Below the pieces are notes generated by a model. It searched no databases. It was given only the letters and a program-made list of their open reading frames with translations, and was not told the DNA's origin. Below are positions 35,068 through 44,347 of a DNA stretch of 64,000 bases, piece by piece (the stretch's first letter is position 1; every line of letters begins with the position of its first letter). Both the position numbers and the translations under genes were made by a program. The stretch comes from Kineococcus endophyticus (GTDB taxonomy: Bacteria > Actinomycetota > Actinomycetes > Actinomycetales > Kineococcaceae), in assembly GCF_040796495.1 (NCBI RefSeq), contig NZ_JBFNQN010000015.1, positions 62,001-126,000 on the forward strand, in the 5' to 3' direction.

Positions 35068-35787
35068 TCAGGCCGGGAACGGGGAGGCCGCGGACATCCC
35101 GAAGTCGGCGAGGAGGTGCGTGCCGTTCACGGCGGCCGTGAGCGGAGACAGGAGCAGAGCGACGAGCCCGGCCACCTGCTCGGGGGTCTGCACCGGGTAG
35201 GAACTGCCGGAGAAACCCTGCGGGAGTTCCAGGTCCGTGCGCGACATCGGCGTGTCCACGACGCTGGGGCACAGGCAGTTCACCCGCACCCCTTCCGGGC
35301 GCAGGTCCACGGCCAGGCTGCGGCCGAGGGCCAGCAGCGCCCCCTTGGACGTGCAGTAGGGCGCCATCCCCGGCGCGCTGGTGAACGAGGAGTCCGACGC
35401 CAGGAGGACCACCGACGGGTCCGCGCCGGCCCGCAGGAGCGGCGCGGCACCCCGCACGGACAGGAAGGCGCCGAGGACGTTGACGTCCTGCACCCGCGCG
35501 AAGTCGGTGGCGGACACCTCCACCGCGGGGGTGCCGACGGGCCCGGAGATCCCGGCGCAGCAGACGAGCCCGTCCACCGCTGCGCCGAACTCGGCCGACA
35601 CCCGGGCGAACGCCGACGCGACCTGCTCCTCCCGGGTCACGTCGGCGTCCACGTCCGCCCCGCGCAGGTCGATCGCGGTCACCCGCGCCCCCGCGTCGCG
35701 CAACACCCCCACGACGGCGGCGCCGATGCCCGACGCCCCGCCGGTCACCACCACGCGGCGACCGGCGAGGCCCAGGTCGAGCGTCAC
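35068..35787 (-). CDS. SDR-family NAD(P)-dependent oxidoreductase
   Basis: 239-aa classical short-chain dehydrogenase: TGGASGIG cofactor loop (about 15-22), CCAGISG, Ser in LLASDSS and catalytic YCTSK. GTG 35787 overlaps the stop of the MoaF-like gene by 4 bases. It is the last gene of the leftward amine/aldehyde operon. The substrate is unknown. Confidence 0.9.
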   Translation of the reverse strand: MTLDLGLAGRRVVVTGGASGIGAAVVGVLRDAGARVTAIDLRGADVDADVTREEQVASAFARVSAEFGAAVDGLVCCAGISGPVGTPAVEVSATDFARVQDVNVLGAFLSVRGAAPLLRAGADPSVVLLASDSSFTSAPGMAPYCTSKGALLALGRSLAVDLRPEGVRVNCLCPSVVDTPMSRTDLELPQGFSGSSYPVQTPEQVAGLVALLLSPLTAAVNGTHLLADFGMSAASPFPA

Positions 35788-36596
35788 GCCCACGCCGACG
35801 GGTCGGGCACGGTGCGGGACAGTTCGGACTCCCGGGCGCCCATCGCGATGGAGTTCGTCGTGCCCTCCTCGGTGTCCAGGCCCCAGATCCGGCCGGTGGA
35901 ACGGCCGCGGTCGAAGTTGATCGCGACGATGCCGTCGCAGGGGACGACCTTCTCCTGCCAGGCGAAGAGGAACACGTTCTCCCGCAACCGCCAGACCCGC
36001 CCGCGGTCGGTGTCGGCGAGGCCCTTCTCCGCCCCGGCGAGGCAGTGCCAGGTGTACGCGCTGTCGGTGAGGTAGAGGTGCTCGTAGGCGTTGTCCGGTC
36101 CGTAGACGTAGAGGACGCGTCGGCCGACGAGCGCGTCGGTGCGCTCGTGCCGGGCGGCTCCACCCGTCGTCGTGCCCGTGCGGACCTCCTCGACGACGCG
36201 GACGGTTCCGACGGGGCCGGGAGGGGCGACGTGGCTGCGGACGACGGTGGCGGCACCCGTGCGTCCGTCGACCACGACGACGTGCGCGATCCCGTCGGGC
36301 CCCGGGGAGGCGGTGTGGACGAGGTGCAGGTCGTCGTCGACGAGCTTCACCGACACCGGGCCCGTGTGGGCCACCAGGTCGCTGCCGGGGCGCTCGTCGA
36401 GCACCGTGGCCTCGCCGTCGGCGCCGATCTCCACCGACACCTGCGCGCCGTCGTCGAGGGTCACCGTGAGGCGGGTGCCCGCCAGGGCGTCGGTGTCGGG
36501 CAGGTCGTAGTCGCCGAACCCGTGCCCGTCCAGGGCGTTGAGGGTGGGCCACTCCGAGGCGGTCAGGTAGTCGGTGGGGGTGTTCACGACGGACAT
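35784..36596 (-). CDS. MoaF-like protein
   Basis: 270-aa protein resembling MoaF, named for the monoamine regulon of enterobacteria, where it sits near amine oxidase genes. The C-terminal half has the lipocalin-like pattern VGRRVLYVYGPDNAYEHLYLTDSAYTWHCLAGAEKGLADTD and the GRIWGLDTEEGTTNS end. Biochemical role not established. A copper amine oxidase lies 8 kb away, which fits the family's usual context. GGAGACCGG precedes the ATG. Confidence 0.75.
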   Translation of the reverse strand: MSVVNTPTDYLTASEWPTLNALDGHGFGDYDLPDTDALAGTRLTVTLDDGAQVSVEIGADGEATVLDERPGSDLVAHTGPVSVKLVDDDLHLVHTASPGPDGIAHVVVVDGRTGAATVVRSHVAPPGPVGTVRVVEEVRTGTTTGGAARHERTDALVGRRVLYVYGPDNAYEHLYLTDSAYTWHCLAGAEKGLADTDRGRVWRLRENVFLFAWQEKVVPCDGIVAINFDRGRSTGRIWGLDTEEGTTNSIAMGARESELSRTVPDPSAWA

Positions 36597-36621
36597 CCGG
36601 TCTCCTGGGGTTTGCGAGCGG

Positions 36622-37392
36622 TCAGAGGAAGGCGAAGGCGCCCGGGTCGACGACGACGGTGCCGCCGTCGACCGGGAGCACGGCGCCGTGGACGTAGGAC
36701 GCCTCACCCGAGAGCAGCCAGGCCACGACGGCGGCCACCTCCGCGGCGTCCGCGGGACGGCGTTGCGGGACGGCGGCGGTGACGCGGGCGTAGGCCTGCC
36801 CCACGTCGAGACCGAGGGGTCCGCCGAACTCGGCCATCTCCTCGTCGCCCATCTCGGTGCGGACCCAGCCGGGGGCGACGCAGTTCACACGCACCCCCTG
36901 CGGACCCAGGTCGACGGCGAGGTTCTGGACGAGCATGTGGAGCGCGGCCTTGGAGGCGCCGTAGGCGAGGTAGTCGGCCGAGGCGCGCAGCCCCGCCACC
37001 GACCCCACGGCGACGACCGCGCCCCGCGAGGACAGCAGGTGGGGCAGGGCCTGGCGGACGAGGAGGTAGGGACCGGTCAGGTTGATGCGCAACGTCTCGT
37101 CCCAGTCCGCCCGGGCCATGGTGGTGAGGGTCCCGGTGCGGGCGACACCGGCGTTGAGGACCAGACCGTCGAGGCGGCCGTGCCGGTCCAGGGTCTGCGC
37201 GACGACGTGGGCCACCCCCTCGTCCGTGGCGGTGTCACCCACGACGACGGTGGCGCCGGTGTCCGCCGCGACGGCGTCGAGGGGTCCGCGGCGCCGCCCG
37301 CAGACGACGACCTGGTCCCCCCGCGCGGCGAGGGTGCGAGCCACGGCGGCGCCGATCCCCGTCCCGCCCCCGGTGACGACGACGACGCTCAC
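36622..37392 (-). CDS. SDR-family NAD(P)-dependent oxidoreductase
   Basis: 256-aa classical SDR: TGGGTGIG near residues 7-14, LNAGVAR, Ser in VGSVAG and catalytic YGASK. GTG 37392 overlaps the stop of the permease gene by 4 bases. Likely an alcohol or ketone dehydrogenase for a product of the imported compound; the substrate is not deducible. Confidence 0.9.
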   Translation of the reverse strand: MSVVVVTGGGTGIGAAVARTLAARGDQVVVCGRRRGPLDAVAADTGATVVVGDTATDEGVAHVVAQTLDRHGRLDGLVLNAGVARTGTLTTMARADWDETLRINLTGPYLLVRQALPHLLSSRGAVVAVGSVAGLRASADYLAYGASKAALHMLVQNLAVDLGPQGVRVNCVAPGWVRTEMGDEEMAEFGGPLGLDVGQAYARVTAAVPQRRPADAAEVAAVVAWLLSGEASYVHGAVLPVDGGTVVVDPGAFAFL

Positions 37393-38804
37393 GACAGTTC
37401 CGTGGTGAAGTCGACGTCGCGCCGGGAGCCGGCGAGGACCCAGCCGAGGACGGCCATGAGCGGGATGCCGAGCAGCAACCAGACGCCGGCCCCGCTGCCG
37501 CCCAGCGTGGAGTAGTTCGCGATCGCCAGGTACAGGACGACGACGAAACCCACGAGCGCCACGGCCGGGGTGACGGTCGTCCGCCACACCCCCTCCCCTC
37601 CGCCGGCCCGGGGCAGGAACCGCAGCATCGCCACGCAGGTCAGCAGGAGGACGACGACGAGCGAGGCCGTCCCGAGGGCCAGGAGCCAGAAGTAGGTGAC
37701 CGCGATGGGGTCGGCCCGAAACAGCTCGAAACCCCCGAGGACGGCGAACTCGGCGACGCCGATGGCGAGCGCCGCGGCCACGGGCGAGCGGGTCCCGGCG
37801 CTGGTCCGCCCGAGGACGGACGGCAGGGCCCCCGCGCGGCCGAGCGCGAACACGTACCGCGTGAAGAGGTTGTGGAACCCGATGAGCATGGCGAAGAAGC
37901 TCGTGACGACCAGCACGTCCATCACGGTCGCGAACCCCGTCCCGACGTACCGGGCGGCGAGGTCGGGGACGAAGGTCCCGGCGGCGAGCTTGTCGCCCGC
38001 CTCCTGCTCGACGACGCCGAACCCCGCGGCCCCGCCCAGGCACCACGTCGTGAAGGCGTAGAAGACGCCGATGAACCCGATGGCCAGGTAGGCCGCACGC
38101 GGGATGGTCCGGCGCGGTTCGCGCGCCTCCTCCGAGAACACGACGGTCGCCTCGAACCCGGTGAAGCAGGAGACGCAGAACAGGAACGCCACGCCCAGCC
38201 CGGGTACGGCCCAGGAGGACGGGGAGAAACCCTGCAGCGAGAACCCGTCGGGTCCGCCGCCCTGGGCGAGGACGACGACGTCCAGCACGACGAACGTCAG
38301 GACCTCCAGCACGAGCAGGACGCCCAGCACCTTCAAGGAGAGGTCCACCCCGCGGGCCGTGAGCGCCGTCACCAGGACGAGCGAGACCAGCAGCAGGACC
38401 TCGCGGGGCACGGCGACGCCGAGCCGGTTCTCGACCAGTTGCGCGGCGAACACCCCGTACTGGCTCCACAACCCGCACTGCAGCGCGACGTAGCACAGGA
38501 CGGTGATCCCGGCGACGGCCGCGCCCGCGCGGGTTCCCAGCCCGCGGGCGACGTACGCGACGAAACCGCCGGCGTTCGTGAGGTGCCGGCTCATCGTGAC
38601 GTACCCGACGCTGAAGACGAGGAAGAGGGCACCGGCCATGAGGAACACCGCGGGGGTCCCCGGACCGACGCTCGCGAAGACGACGGGAGAACCGCCCACG
38701 ATGGCGGCCATCGGGGCGACGGCGGCCACCACGAAGAAGGTGACGCCGAGGACCCCCAGCCGGCCGCGGCGCAGTCCGGTGAAGGCGAGGGTTTCCTGGC
38801 TCAT
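37389..38804 (-). CDS. APC-family amino acid/amine permease
   Basis: 471-aa transporter with 12 helices. The N-terminal LGVTFFVVAAVAPMAAIVGGSPVVFASVG is typical of actinobacterial APC permeases; FCVSCFTGFEATVVFSEEAREPRRTIPRA is the conserved helix-6/7 loop. Substrate probably an amine, amino acid or derivative. AGGACGACC lies before the ATG. It is 32 bases downstream of the amidohydrolase gene, which could be co-transcribed. Confidence 0.9.
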   Translation of the reverse strand: MSQETLAFTGLRRGRLGVLGVTFFVVAAVAPMAAIVGGSPVVFASVGPGTPAVFLMAGALFLVFSVGYVTMSRHLTNAGGFVAYVARGLGTRAGAAVAGITVLCYVALQCGLWSQYGVFAAQLVENRLGVAVPREVLLLVSLVLVTALTARGVDLSLKVLGVLLVLEVLTFVVLDVVVLAQGGGPDGFSLQGFSPSSWAVPGLGVAFLFCVSCFTGFEATVVFSEEAREPRRTIPRAAYLAIGFIGVFYAFTTWCLGGAAGFGVVEQEAGDKLAAGTFVPDLAARYVGTGFATVMDVLVVTSFFAMLIGFHNLFTRYVFALGRAGALPSVLGRTSAGTRSPVAAALAIGVAEFAVLGGFELFRADPIAVTYFWLLALGTASLVVVLLLTCVAMLRFLPRAGGGEGVWRTTVTPAVALVGFVVVLYLAIANYSTLGGSGAGVWLLLGIPLMAVLGWVLAGSRRDVDFTTELS

Positions 38805-38836
38805 GGTCGTCCTGTCGGGGTGAGGGGGTGGGGGGT

Positions 38837-40669
38837 TCAGCACGAGGCGCACACGGACCCGGGATGGGGGTGCTGCTGCCAGGACCCGGCGGGCGCGGCC
38901 CGGTGCGCGACGTCGGCCGCATCGTGGACGACGACGCCGCCCACGACGACGAGGTCGACACCGACCTGCGGGAACTGCTCGAGGGGGAAGGCCGGGCGGC
39001 CCTCGTCGTCGAGGAGGCGTTCGGACAGGACGCAGACGTCGGCGGCGAAACCCGGTGCCAGCCGCCCCTTCCACTGCTCCGCGTGGTCCTGCCAGGCGCC
39101 GGCCGTCGTGAAGGCCCGCAGGGCGTCGAGCAGACCGACCCGTTGCTCGGGGCCGGACACGGCGCCCGACCCGCCCTCGCGCAGGACGGCCGAGACGACG
39201 CCCGCGCGCCAGTCGTAGGACACGTTGGGCGAGTCCGACGACGCCGCCGTCGGCACCTGCGCCTCGAGCGCCGAGGCGAAGGGGACCTGCTGGGCGGCCC
39301 GGGCCTCGCCGACGACGGCCGGCTGGCTGTCGGCGATGAGCGCCCGGATCGCAGGGTTGAAGTTCACGCCGATGCCGTGCTCGGCCATGACGGCGAGCGT
39401 CGCCGGGGAGGTGAAGTCGCCGTGGACGACGTAGTGCCGGGCGGGGTTCGTCCGGCCACCCGCCGTGAACGCGGCGACCACGGCGTCGATCGCCGCGTCG
39501 CCGGTCGCGTGCACCCCGATCTGGTAGCCGGTCTCGTGCACGGTGCGGACCATCTGCGCCAGGTGCGCCACCTTCGCCGCGTCGTCGGCGCCGGTCGTCA
39601 CCAGGCTCCCCCGGCCGCCCCCGACGTACTCCTCGTGCATCCAGGCGGTGCGGCTGGCGATCGGCACCCCGTCGGCGCGGAGCTTGACCCCCCGCACGGC
39701 GAAGCGCCGCGGGTCGACGTCGCGGGCGGGGACGTTCCCCTGCAGCACGTCCAGCACACCGTCCACGTCGACGGGGTAGGTGTCGTCGGGCCGGCTGAGC
39801 AGGGCGGTGACGCGCAGCGGCAGGGTTCCGGCGCGGGCCAGTTCCTCGTAGAGCTCGCGGGCGACGGTGCCGATCCCGGGTTCGGTGACGCTCGTGATGC
39901 CGACGGCGACGACCGCGGCCGCGGCGTCCTCGATGGCCTGCCGCTGCTCGTCCCGGGTGAACGGGGGCACCGTCGCGGTGACGAGCGCCATCGCGGTCTC
40001 CCGCAGGACCCCCGTCGGCCGGCCGGAGGAGTCCAGGACGACCTCGCCACCCGCCGGGACGGGGGTCGAGGCGTCGACGCCCGCCAGGACCAGGGCCGCG
40101 GAGTTCACCCACAGCTGGTGGTTCGACCAGTCGAGCAGGACGACGGGGTTGTCCGGCGAGACGGCGTCGAGGTCGGCCGCCGTCGGGGCCCGGCCCAGCA
40201 GGTCCTCGTTCCAGCCCTTGCCGCGGATCCACCCACCGCGGGGGGCGGTGGCCACGGCGGCGGCGACGGCGGCGACGGCCGCCGGGACGGTCCCGCCCAC
40301 GGCCGCGCCGACGTCGATGGTGCGCGGCGGCATCGCCAGCCCGGTGCGCAGGAGGTGCAGGTGGGAGTCGTTGATCCCGGGCAGCGCAGTGCGGCCGGCG
40401 AGGTCGACGACGTGCGTGCAGGGCCCGGTCCAGGCCACGACGCTCTCGTCGTCCCCGACGTGGACGACGGCCCCGTCCCGGACGGCGAGCGCGGTGGCGG
40501 TCTCGGGTCCGGCCCCGTCGAGGGTGAGGACCTGCCCGCCCCGCAGCACGAGGTCGGCGGGACGCGGGTGGCCGTCCGGATCGATGTCGGCGGCGGCGAG
40601 GGTCACGGCGGCGGCGGCCCCGAGGATGACCTGTCGGCGGGGAGGCGCGGTGGTGTCGAGGGGTTCCAC
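38837..40669 (-). CDS. YtcJ-type amidohydrolase, probably Tat-exported or membrane-associated
   Basis: 610-aa metal-dependent hydrolase with GINDSHLHLL (metal His pair), VRGVKLRADG (bridging Lys), GVHATGDAAI, HYVVHGD and SSDSP. The N-terminus PPRRQVILGAAAAVTLAAA resembles a twin-arginine signal, unlike its paralogue at 28765. GTG 40669 follows GGAGCGAAC; the frame stays open upstream but without homology. The substrate, perhaps an N-acyl amine, is unknown. The 166 bases upstream hold two strong inverted repeats. Confidence 0.85.
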   Translation of the reverse strand: MEPLDTTAPPRRQVILGAAAAVTLAAADIDPDGHPRPADLVLRGGQVLTLDGAGPETATALAVRDGAVVHVGDDESVVAWTGPCTHVVDLAGRTALPGINDSHLHLLRTGLAMPPRTIDVGAAVGGTVPAAVAAVAAAVATAPRGGWIRGKGWNEDLLGRAPTAADLDAVSPDNPVVLLDWSNHQLWVNSAALVLAGVDASTPVPAGGEVVLDSSGRPTGVLRETAMALVTATVPPFTRDEQRQAIEDAAAAVVAVGITSVTEPGIGTVARELYEELARAGTLPLRVTALLSRPDDTYPVDVDGVLDVLQGNVPARDVDPRRFAVRGVKLRADGVPIASRTAWMHEEYVGGGRGSLVTTGADDAAKVAHLAQMVRTVHETGYQIGVHATGDAAIDAVVAAFTAGGRTNPARHYVVHGDFTSPATLAVMAEHGIGVNFNPAIRALIADSQPAVVGEARAAQQVPFASALEAQVPTAASSDSPNVSYDWRAGVVSAVLREGGSGAVSGPEQRVGLLDALRAFTTAGAWQDHAEQWKGRLAPGFAADVCVLSERLLDDEGRPAFPLEQFPQVGVDLVVVGGVVVHDAADVAHRAAPAGSWQQHPHPGSVCASC

Positions 40670-40733
40670 GTTCGCTCCGGAGGGATGAGAGGGGTGGGGC
40701 GCGACGGCCGCGGGATCTCCTTCGACGACGGGC

Positions 40734-40762
40734 CTGCCGGTGCTGGATTCCAGCACCGGCAG
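40734..40762. repeat. 29-bp near-perfect palindrome upstream of amidohydrolase
   Basis: Two perfectly complementary 14-bp arms (CTGCCGGTGCTGGA and its complement) around base 40748. It lies between divergent gene starts, so it is not a gene-end terminator. As DNA it could be an operator; as RNA it would be a very stable hairpin in the amidohydrolase leader. Confidence 0.75.
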
Positions 40763-40773
40763 AGGTCGGGGGG

Positions 40774-40791
40774 ATCCGTAGCCGTACGGAT
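40774..40791. promoter_or_regulatory. Candidate operator of the adjacent TetR gene
   Basis: Inverted repeat ATCCGTA-GCCG-TACGGAT, 7-bp arms, 45 bases upstream of the TetR start. A size and position typical of TetR-family autoregulation. Confidence 0.5.
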
Positions 40792-40835
40792 GCGCCACCC
40801 GCCCCTCAGCTGGGGGTGCTCGGTAGGTTGACCGC

Positions 40836-41414
40836 GTGTCCCGGCGCGAGGAGATCCTGCACGCGAGCGCCCAGGCGATCGCCGACGTCGGCGTGCGGGG
40901 GTTGCGCGTGAGCGACGTCGCCGCCCGCGTGGGCGTCGCGACGAGCCTCATCTACTACCACTTCACCGACCGGGACACCCTCGTCACGGCGGCCTTGGAC
41001 CACGTGACGCGGCAGGCGCTGGCGTTCCGCCGGCGGCCGGGCGCGGAGCCGGCGAGGACGGTCGAGCGGCTGCTCGAGCAGTTCACGGCCGAGTTCGTCG
41101 ACGACCCGGAGGTCGTCGACCACTCCCGGGCGTGGAACGAGCTGCGCGCCAGCGCGGTGCACGAACCCGCGCTGCGGGAGGCCATGGCCGCGGCCAGCCG
41201 GGCCTGGACCGACGACATCGCGGCCGCGGTCCGGGAGGCGCAGGCGGCGGGGAACGTGGCGGCCGACGTCGACGCGGACGGGGTGGCCCTTCAGGTGGCG
41301 GTGTTCATGGAGGGCCTGGACAGCCGGTGGCTCACGGGGGAGCTGACGACGGCCGACGCCGTGAGGGCCCTGCGGGACGTCGCGATCCGGTTGCTCCGCA
41401 CCCCTGGATCCTGA
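40836..41414 (+). CDS. TetR-family regulator (BetI-like)
   Basis: 192-aa regulator. Helix-turn-helix at residues 8-50 (ASAQAIADVGVRGLRVSDVAARVGVATSLIYYHF), and a C-terminal domain with WNELRASAVHEPALREAM as in the BetI/TetR_C_6 group. TAGGTT (40824-40829) ends 6 bases before GTG 40836, suggesting a leaderless message. Likely controls the amine genes on both sides. Confidence 0.88.
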   Translation: MSRREEILHASAQAIADVGVRGLRVSDVAARVGVATSLIYYHFTDRDTLVTAALDHVTRQALAFRRRPGAEPARTVERLLEQFTAEFVDDPEVVDHSRAWNELRASAVHEPALREAMAAASRAWTDDIAAAVREAQAAGNVAADVDADGVALQVAVFMEGLDSRWLTGELTTADAVRALRDVAIRLLRTPGS

Positions 41415-41434
41415 CTGACTTTTCAGTCTAAGAT
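41413..41434 (+). promoter_or_regulatory. Operator and -10 of the kinase-aminotransferase gene
   Basis: GACTGA-CTTT-TCAGTC (41413-41428) is a perfect 6-bp inverted repeat starting in the TetR stop codon. It abuts TAAGAT (41429-41434), which ends 6 bases before GTG 41441. Repressor binding here would block a leaderless promoter. Confidence 0.6.
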
Positions 41435-41440
41435 CGCCGC

Positions 41441-44347
41441 GTGACCGCCGCCGACGCGCCGCTCTTCGACTTCTTCTCCCAGCCCGCGCTGCCCGCACCC
41501 GACGTCCCCGCCGACGAACTGCGGGAGATCGTGGCGCAGGAGTGGGGGTTGCACGTGACGCTGCGTTCCCTGGGCAGCCAGCAGGACCAGAACTTCATGG
41601 CCCACGACGCCGACGGCGAGGCCGTGGGGGTCCTCAAGATCAGCAACCCCGCCTTCGGGGAAGCCGAGATCGACCTGCTCGACCGGGCCGCCGACCTCGT
41701 GGCCGCGGGACGGCCGGACCTGAGGGTGGCGCGCGTCGTGCGCCGCGACGGCGAACCCCTGCGCGGCTGGTTCGACACCTCCCACGGCCGGCTGCACGCC
41801 CGGCTCCTGACCGTCGTCCACGGCCGCACCCTCAACGGCTCACGTCACCTGTCCCCCGCCGTCGTCGAGCGCCTCGGCGTCCTGGCCGCCGCGGTCAGCC
41901 GCACGCTGGAGAGCGTGGAAGACCCTGCGCAGGAACGGGTCCTGCAGTGGGACCTGCAGCACGCCCGGCGGGTCGTGGAGCTCCTGGCCCCGCAGGACCC
42001 CGACGCTGCCGTCCGGGAACGGGTCCTCGCCGAGTCCGCGACCGCGCTCGCCGCCCTCGAACCGCTCGCCGACCGGCTGCCCCGCCAGCTCGGCCACTTC
42101 GACCTCACCGACGACAACGTCGTGGTGCCCCCGGGAGGGGTGCTGCCCGACGGCGTCGTCGACTTCGGCGACGTCCTGCGTTCCTACCGCGTCGCCGAGC
42201 TCGCGGTGACGATCTCCTCGGTCCTGCACCACGCCGGCGCGGAGGTGGAGAGCGTGCTGCCCGCGGTCCGCGCCTTCGACGCCGAGCGCCACCTCACCGA
42301 CGACGAGGTGGAGGCCTTGTGGCCGCTCGTCGTGCTGCGCGGGGCCGTCCTCGTGGTCTCCGGCCGCGACCAGGCCGTCCTGGACCCCGGCAACGCCTAC
42401 GCCCAGGACGGCCTGGACCGCGAGTGGCGCATCTTCGAGAAGGCGACGGAGGTTCCGCTCCCCGTCGTCACGGCGCTGCTGCGGGACGCGCTCGGGCGGT
42501 CGACGCTACGGGAACCCGCCGCCGGCGGTCGGCTCCTGCCCGCGGGTCTGGCCGTGGACGTCCTCGACGCGGGCACCCGCTCCGAGCTCAACGACCTCGG
42601 GGCGTGGCAGGACCCGGGCACGCTCGACCGCGGGGCCGCGCGCCTGCTGGCCGCCGGGTCGGACGTCGTCGTGCTGGCCCACGCGGTTCCCGTGCTGACG
42701 GGTGCGCCGACGTTGAGCCCGGAACCGCCCGCCTCCGTCCCCACCGGCAGCACGCTGTGGCTCGCCCGCGCCCAGCCCCTGCTCGCGCCGTTCCCGGGAG
42801 ACGTGCGGGTCTCGGGTCCCGTCGTGGAACTCCTCGGGGACGAGGCGGTGCTGCGGGTGCGCGGGGCGGAGGCGCTCGCCGGCCCCGTGGCCGCGGGGGC
42901 CGAGTTCGGACGGCTGCCCGCGGGAACCCCCGTGCTCGTGCAGGTCCTGCGCGGCACCGGGGACCTCGACGTCCCGGCGCGCGTGCGGGCGGCGCAGGCT
43001 CCGGGCTGGCTGGCGCAGGTCGCCGATCCGGCCCCGCTGCTCGGGCTCGACCCGGTGGTGCCCGTCGGCGCGCACGAGGTGCTGCGCCGCCGCGAACAGG
43101 TCCTCGCCGAGGTGCAGGAGCACTACTACGCGCAGCCGCCGCAGATCGAACGCGGCTGGCGCGAGCACCTCGCCGACGTGGACGGCCGCGTGTACCTCGA
43201 CATGGTCAACAACGTCACCTCCGTGGGGCACGCGCACCCGCGCGTCGCCGAGGCCGCGGGCCGGCAGCTGCGGTTGCTCAACACGAACTCCCGCTTCCAC
43301 TACGCGGCCGTCGCCGAGTTCGCCGAGAAGATCGCCGCGACGCTGCCCGACGAGCTGGACACGGTGTTCCTCGTGAACTCCGGCTCCGAGGCCGTCGACC
43401 TGGCGCTGCGGATCGTGATGGCCTCCACGGGACGGCGCCACGTCGTGGCGATGCGGGAGGCGTACCACGGGTGGACGTTCGCCAGCGACGCCGTCTCGAC
43501 GTCGGTGGCCGACAACCCGAACGCCCTCGCCACCCGGCCCGACTGGGTCCACACCGTCGACGCCGCGAACTCCTACCGCGGGACGTACCGGGGGCAGGAG
43601 GCCCACCGCTACGCCCCCGAGGCGGTCGCGACGATCCGCGAGCTCGCCGGGCGGGTCGACCTGGCGGGCTTCGTCGCCGAGACGTACTTCGGCAACGCGG
43701 GCGGCGTCGCCCTGCCGCCGGGCTACCTCGAGGCCGTCTACGCCGCGGTGCGGGAGGCGGGCGGGCTGACCGTGGCCGACGAGGTGCAGGTCGGCTACGG
43801 CCGCCTCGGGCACTGGTTCTGGGGTTTCGAGCAGCAGGGGGTCGTGCCGGACGTCGTGGCCGTCGCGAAGTCGGTCGGCAACGGCACCCCCGTCGGTGCG
43901 GTCGTCACGCGCCGCGAGGTCGCCGACCGGTACCGGACGCAGGGCTACTTCTTCTCCTCCACCGGCGGCAGCCCGGTGTCCAGCGTGGTGGGCGCGACCG
44001 TGCTGGACGTCATCCGCGAGGAACGGTTGCAGGAGAACGCCGCGACGGTCGGGACCCACCTGAGGGAACGGCTGCGGGAGCTCGGGACCCGGCACGAGCT
44101 CCTCGGCACGGTCCACGGCGACGGCCTCTACCTCGGCGTCGAGTTCGTCCGGGACCGCACCACCCTGGAGCCGGCCACGGCCGAGACAGCGGCGATCTGC
44201 GACCGGTTGCTGGACCTCGGCGTCGTCATGCAGCCCACGGGCGACCACCTCAACGTCCTGAAGGTGAAACCGCCGCTGTGCGTCGCCCGGGAGTCGGTGG
44301 ACTACTTCGCCGACGCCCTGGACCGGGTGCTCACCGAAGGCTGGTGA
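41441..44347 (+). CDS. Fused aminoglycoside-phosphotransferase-like kinase / class III aminotransferase
   Basis: 968-aa multidomain enzyme. Residues about 20-345: choline/aminoglycoside kinase-like domain with the catalytic loop GHFDLTDDNVVV and DFG (VVDFGDV). Residues about 360-530: beta-rich region at the place where homologues carry an M23-type domain; no HxxxD or HxH metallopeptidase motif is seen. Residues about 545-968: PLP-dependent class III aminotransferase with SGSEAVDLAL, VADEVQVGYGR and PLP Lys810 (VAKSVGNG). Relatives include ethanolamine-phosphate phospho-lyase, so phosphorylation of an amino alcohol followed by PLP chemistry is plausible. The 3' end overlaps the convergent gene by 17 bases. 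Confidence 0.88.
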   Translation: MTAADAPLFDFFSQPALPAPDVPADELREIVAQEWGLHVTLRSLGSQQDQNFMAHDADGEAVGVLKISNPAFGEAEIDLLDRAADLVAAGRPDLRVARVVRRDGEPLRGWFDTSHGRLHARLLTVVHGRTLNGSRHLSPAVVERLGVLAAAVSRTLESVEDPAQERVLQWDLQHARRVVELLAPQDPDAAVRERVLAESATALAALEPLADRLPRQLGHFDLTDDNVVVPPGGVLPDGVVDFGDVLRSYRVAELAVTISSVLHHAGAEVESVLPAVRAFDAERHLTDDEVEALWPLVVLRGAVLVVSGRDQAVLDPGNAYAQDGLDREWRIFEKATEVPLPVVTALLRDALGRSTLREPAAGGRLLPAGLAVDVLDAGTRSELNDLGAWQDPGTLDRGAARLLAAGSDVVVLAHAVPVLTGAPTLSPEPPASVPTGSTLWLARAQPLLAPFPGDVRVSGPVVELLGDEAVLRVRGAEALAGPVAAGAEFGRLPAGTPVLVQVLRGTGDLDVPARVRAAQAPGWLAQVADPAPLLGLDPVVPVGAHEVLRRREQVLAEVQEHYYAQPPQIERGWREHLADVDGRVYLDMVNNVTSVGHAHPRVAEAAGRQLRLLNTNSRFHYAAVAEFAEKIAATLPDELDTVFLVNSGSEAVDLALRIVMASTGRRHVVAMREAYHGWTFASDAVSTSVADNPNALATRPDWVHTVDAANSYRGTYRGQEAHRYAPEAVATIRELAGRVDLAGFVAETYFGNAGGVALPPGYLEAVYAAVREAGGLTVADEVQVGYGRLGHWFWGFEQQGVVPDVVAVAKSVGNGTPVGAVVTRREVADRYRTQGYFFSSTGGSPVSSVVGATVLDVIREERLQENAATVGTHLRERLRELGTRHELLGTVHGDGLYLGVEFVRDRTTLEPATAETAAICDRLLDLGVVMQPTGDHLNVLKVKPPLCVARESVDYFADALDRVLTEGW

